The notes below the pieces were generated by a model. The model saw only the letters and a list, made by a program, of their open reading frames with translations. It ran no database searches and was not told where the DNA came from. From NCBI GenBank assembly GCA_030643285.1, contig DAOWMC010000034.1:1-8208 (forward strand): a stretch of DNA of 8,208 nucleotides. Direction: 5' to 3'. The position numbers were made by a program, and so were the translations under genes. Of this stretch, positions 5,798 through 8,208 are shown one piece after another (position 1 is the first letter of the stretch; each line of letters opens with the position of its first letter). This stretch comes from Methanobacteriota archaeon (GTDB lineage Archaea; Halobacteriota; Syntropharchaeia; DAOWMC01).

Positions 5798-7062
5798 GTA
5801 ATATCTCCAATCCAGATCTCATCCTTATACATCTCATACAACTCCGTTCCTGGATAAGTCGCAACAATAAAAACCTTTTCAAAATCAAAATCCATTTTCC
5901 TTATAAATGATAACATTTCATCGATATCTTCTCTTGTTTCCCATGGAAAACCGACCATATAATATGCACAGTACACGATGAAATTCTCCTTCAAAACCCT
6001 CCTTGATTCTTCTATTTGTTCGATGGTGACACCCTTTTTGGCCATCTCAAGTGTTTTATTACTTCCCGATTCCACACCGACACTGATCGAGTTACATCCC
6101 GCAAGTGCCATTTTTTTTATTATTTCATCAGTTATTTCGCTAGCCTTTGCAGAGCAATCCCAGTTAATTATAAGGCCCTCCTCGATCAAAAGGTCACAAA
6201 TCTTTGATACGTGTTTTCTATTAACGAGGAAATCGGCATCATTGAAAGTGAAGGTAGGCGTAACGTATGTTTCGTATACCTGTCTGATCTCATCGACCAC
6301 TTTTTCCGGGGACCTGTATCTGACCTTTTTTCCCCATGTCTTTTTAGGTGAACAAAATATACAATTGTACGGGCACCCTCTGCTTGCAAAGATCTTGCCA
6401 AAAACTCCAGGGGGATAATTTTCTTTTCCAAGCACCAGATGTCTTGCCGGAATTGGCAGATCATCCAAATTTTGTATCAATGGTCTGTCCGGATTATGGA
6501 TTACACCGTCTTTTTCCTTATAAGTGATACCAAGAACATCTTTCAGATTTCCTTTTGATTCTATCGTTTTTACCAAATCCAAAAATGTGTATTCCCCCTC
6601 CCGTCTGACAACGATATCAACATCTTCATTTTTCAAAGTTACCTCCGGCGTAGCCGTTGGATGGGCCCCCCCCATTATAACGGATATATCGGAATCGAAT
6701 TCCTTGGCCAGCTTTGCTATATTTTGGGCCGGGCCATATTGAGTCGCCATTGCGGTTATTCCGACAATATCAGGTGATTGCTTGGAAATCATAGTCCTAA
6801 CCTCTTTCCATAGCGGGTGATCAAGATCATCCAACAAGTTAAGATATTCTTTATACACTTTATCATCAAGTGAGTTGGGGCTGCTGAGGATCGGTTTGAC
6901 GCGTCCCTTGGTTTGGCCCTTCACATTATCCATATCATATACAGATACATCAAAACCATCATCTTCCAAAACTGCCGCTATGTAACAAAGCCCAGAAGGG
7001 AAGGTGAAAACTGGAAATCCAAATAGCCTCACCCATGGTGGGTTAATAAGTAAAGTCTTCAT
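5794..7062 (-). CDS. B12-binding-domain radical SAM protein, C-terminally frameshifted
   Basis: This is a 422-residue class B-type radical SAM protein. The N-terminal part (1-155) is a cobalamin-binding Rossmann-like domain: KTLLINPPW, PSGLCYIAAVLEDDGFDVSV, VGITAMA (100-106) and IMGGAHPTATPE (129-140). It lacks the DxHxxG histidine, as is usual in this class. The radical SAM core follows from about 224, with FASRGC230-PYN-C234-IF-C237, the CxxxCxxC that holds the 4Fe-4S cluster. Further core strands are FTFNDADF, GCNSISVGVESGS and YYMVGFPWETREDI. Members do C- or P-methylations, ring cyclisations and similar chemistry, and the substrate cannot be told here. The frame ends early with WIGDIT, and the missing tail continues in another frame (5651-5797). 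Start ATG 7062 has a weak AAGTGAT upstream and a TATA box close by. The gene is convergent with the mcm operon and divergent from the fumarase gene. Confidence 0.88.
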   Translation of the reverse strand: MKTLLINPPWVRLFGFPVFTFPSGLCYIAAVLEDDGFDVSVYDMDNVKGQTKGRVKPILSSPNSLDDKVYKEYLNLLDDLDHPLWKEVRTMISKQSPDIVGITAMATQYGPAQNIAKLAKEFDSDISVIMGGAHPTATPEVTLKNEDVDIVVRREGEYTFLDLVKTIESKGNLKDVLGITYKEKDGVIHNPDRPLIQNLDDLPIPARHLVLGKENYPPGVFGKIFASRGCPYNCIFCSPKKTWGKKVRYRSPEKVVDEIRQVYETYVTPTFTFNDADFLVNRKHVSKICDLLIEEGLIINWDCSAKASEITDEIIKKMALAGCNSISVGVESGSNKTLEMAKKGVTIEQIEESRRVLKENFIVYCAYYMVGFPWETREDIDEMLSFIRKMDFDFEKVFIVATYPGTELYEMYKDEIWIGDIT

Positions 7063-7088
7063 TTAAATCACTTTTTATTAGATCAATT

Positions 7089-7096
7089 GTATAAAT
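7089..7096 (-). promoter_or_regulatory. Candidate TATA box for the radical SAM gene
   Basis: On the minus strand the sequence reads TTTATACA, preceded by a purine-rich GTGAAATA-like segment where a BRE would be. The distance to ATG 7062 is about 27 bases, so the transcript would start at or only a few bases before the start codon. A nearly leaderless mRNA is therefore predicted. Confidence 0.5.
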
Positions 7097-7182
7097 ATTT
7101 CACGTCTATCAATCATTAAAATTTTTAAACCTCTTTTTAACTTGCCTTTCAACCTATTTTGCATATACCGAAATAGCAATAG

Positions 7183-7204
7183 GTAATGGAAATGTAATGG
7201 AAAA
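7183..7204. repeat. Tandem 11-bp repeat between divergent promoters
   Basis: GTAATGGAAAT (7183-7193) is followed at once by GTAATGGAAAA (7194-7204), with ten of eleven bases identical. The 11-bp period is about one helical turn, so a dimeric regulator could bind both copies on the same face. It lies just upstream of the candidate TATA box of the fumarase gene. Confidence 0.5.
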
Positions 7205-7215
7205 AATAAGGTTCT

Positions 7216-7223
7216 TTTAAATT
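7216..7223 (+). promoter_or_regulatory. Candidate TATA box for the fumarase beta gene
   Basis: TTTAAATT lies within an A-T-rich tract about 50 bases before ATG 7267. A start site about 25 bases downstream would leave a leader of some 20 bases that contains the Shine-Dalgarno GAGGTGG at 7256-7262. This is consistent with a normal archaeal promoter. Confidence 0.45.
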
Positions 7224-7266
7224 ATAAAAGGATTGAAAAATATGAAGAATCATTTGAGGTGGTAGA

Positions 7267-7863
7267 ATGGAAGTCAGGCTTAGAACACCGCTTAGTGAAG
7301 AAGATATAAAAAAATTAAAAGTTGGTGACATCGTGTATCTTGATGGTACAATTTACACAGGCAGGGATGAAGCTCATATGAGGGCACTGGAATATTTAGA
7401 AGAGAAAAAAGAGATCCCTGTTGATTTTAATGGTGCGGCTCTTTTTCACTGTGGTCCAATCGTGCAAAAAGAAAATGGTAACTGGGGGTTGGTTGCCGCA
7501 GGTCCCACAACAAGTTCAAGAATGAATTCGCTCGAACCTGAATTTATTGAAAAATTGGGTGTAAGGATTATCATTGGAAAGGGCGGAATGAGTTCGGATA
7601 CGGTAGATGCAATGAAGGAATTTGGCTGTGTTTACCTTGCAATGACTGGCGGGGCTGCAATTTTAGCTGCAAGTGGGGTGAAAAAGGTTGAGGGCGTCTA
7701 CTGGTTGGACCTTGGGATGCCAGAAGCTTTATGGATTTTTGAGGGAGAGAACTTTGGTCCTCTGACAGTTGGTATTGATTCACATGGAAACAGTTTGTAT
7801 GAAGAGGTGCAAAAAGAGGTCGAAAAATCACTTCCAAGAATTAAAGAAGCTTTATTAGGATAA
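7267..7863 (+). CDS. fumB: Fumarate hydratase class I beta subunit (fumarase/L-tartrate dehydratase type)
   Basis: The 198-residue protein is the C-terminal (beta) half of iron-sulfur fumarases, which hydrate fumarate to (S)-malate. Motifs are LRTPL (5-9), LKVGDIVYLDGTIYTGRDEA (17-36) and H37, HCGPIV (61-66), AGPTTSSRM (78-86), GKGGMS (104-109) and YWLDLGMPEALW (145-156). These are substrate-binding elements of the beta domain. The 4Fe-4S cluster is carried by the alpha subunit, which is not in this window. In many archaea alpha and beta are neighbours, but here the upstream gene is divergent and the downstream gene is an isoprenoid synthase. Shine-Dalgarno GAGGTGG (7256-7262), 4 bases before the ATG, fixes the start. 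Mesaconase or tartrate dehydratase activity cannot be excluded by sequence. Fumarase fits best with the nearby methylmalonyl-CoA/succinyl-CoA genes. Confidence 0.92.
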   Translation: MEVRLRTPLSEEDIKKLKVGDIVYLDGTIYTGRDEAHMRALEYLEEKKEIPVDFNGAALFHCGPIVQKENGNWGLVAAGPTTSSRMNSLEPEFIEKLGVRIIIGKGGMSSDTVDAMKEFGCVYLAMTGGAAILAASGVKKVEGVYWLDLGMPEALWIFEGENFGPLTVGIDSHGNSLYEEVQKEVEKSLPRIKEALLG

Positions 7864-7921
7864 AGAATAAAGAATACCACATCAAAAACCAGAAGTAACA
7901 TTGGCATAAATTGGTGGCGAA

Positions 7922-8208
7922 ATGGACTGGATAGAACAAAAAAAACTTTTTGAGGGGGAACTCATAAAGCGTGGAAAACTTGTATATAGTCATCTAAAAT
8001 CTGAAAAATACAGAGAGGGGTTTTTACCCGAACACATCTGCGATGCTGTTTATAGTTATATAGATAGTGGCGGTAAAGCACTCAGGCCCACTCTCCTATT
8101 ATTTTGCTGCGGTGCCGTTGGAGGAGATGAAGCGATTGCTTTACCTGCCGCCTGCGCAGTTGAAGTATTCCACACATGGACACTTGTACACGATGATGTT
8201 ATGGATAG
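7922..8208 (+). CDS. Polyprenyl (geranylgeranyl-type) diphosphate synthase, N-terminal part
   Basis: The first 95 residues of a trans-polyprenyl synthase are present, and the rest lies beyond the window. The segment [12 protein letters not shown] (49-60) holds the Gly-Gly-Lys and Arg of the isopentenyl diphosphate site. [19 protein letters not shown] (77-95) contains the helix leading into the first aspartate-rich motif DDxxD, of which DDVMD is visible. The residues before the DD that set chain length are W86-T-L-V-H, which does not decide between farnesyl and geranylgeranyl products. In an archaeon this enzyme makes the C20 or C25 chains of membrane ether lipids. GGTGG (7913-7917) precedes ATG 7922. 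The gap to the fumarase gene is 58 bp, so the two may be co-transcribed. Confidence 0.9.
   Translation, partial: MDWIEQKKLFEGELIKRGKLVYSHLKSEKYREGFLPEHICDAVYSYIDSGGKALRPTLLLFCCGAVGGDEAIALPAACAVEVFHTWTLVHDDVMD

Noticed and set aside
5978..6418. A 146-codon open frame on the plus strand opposite the radical SAM gene
   Set aside because: It is antisense to the conserved radical SAM core including the CxxxCxxC motif, with a hydrophobic but featureless product. It is a shadow frame.
1..8208. CRISPR arrays, tRNA or rRNA genes
   Set aside because: I saw no regularly spaced repeats, no cloverleaf-like sequence with the usual T-arm GTTCRANNC, and no rRNA-like segment on reading through both strands by eye.

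Overview
The window looks like moderately AT-rich archaeal DNA. The translation starts carry Shine-Dalgarno sequences of the GAGGTGAT type. A-T-rich TATA-like boxes lie at a suitable distance upstream of several genes. Methylmalonyl-CoA mutase is encoded as separate catalytic and B12-binding subunits, as is usual in archaea and some anaerobic bacteria, and a short-chain polyprenyl (isoprenoid) synthase begins at the right edge. A lineage near Thermoplasmata or another euryarchaeal-type group is a guess. No rRNA or other marker is present to settle it.

Layout. (1) Positions 1-507 hold the 3' end of an unidentified charged gene coupled to a PqqD-like small protein. (2) Positions 508-1056 have no intact gene but contain two relics: a GxxExxY-family gene broken by two in-frame stops, then a fragment of a CobB-type amidotransferase with its catalytic AECGG motif. 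An A-T-rich promoter follows. (3) Positions 1057-5359 form a tight five-gene operon: cobO-type corrinoid adenosyltransferase, methylmalonyl-CoA mutase large subunit, mutase B12-binding subunit, MeaB/ArgK GTPase chaperone, and an uncharacterised protein with a C-terminal PRC-barrel-like domain. (4) Positions 5360-5650 are a C-rich intergenic block with three successive inverted repeats and no convincing gene. (5) Positions 5651-7062, minus strand, encode a B12-binding radical SAM protein whose reading frame is broken 48 codons before its natural end. (6) Positions 7063-7266 are a divergent promoter region with an 11-bp tandem repeat. (7) Positions 7267-7863 encode the beta subunit of a class I fumarase-type hydratase. 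(8) Positions 7922-8208 are the start of a polyprenyl synthase gene, cut by the window edge.

How the genes fit together. The central operon makes adenosylcobalamin (CobO), uses it (mutase) and loads or protects it (MeaB), interconverting methylmalonyl-CoA and succinyl-CoA. The fumarase beta subunit belongs to the adjoining succinate-fumarate-malate chemistry. A radical SAM protein with a cobalamin-binding type domain and the CobB relic add to a cobalamin theme. Methylmalonyl-CoA epimerase, propionyl-CoA carboxylase and the fumarase alpha subunit are not in the window.

No clearly new biological system is evident. The points most worth following are the unknown PRC-barrel-like protein translationally coupled to MeaB, the frameshifted radical SAM gene, the two gene relics and the structured C-rich intergenic block.
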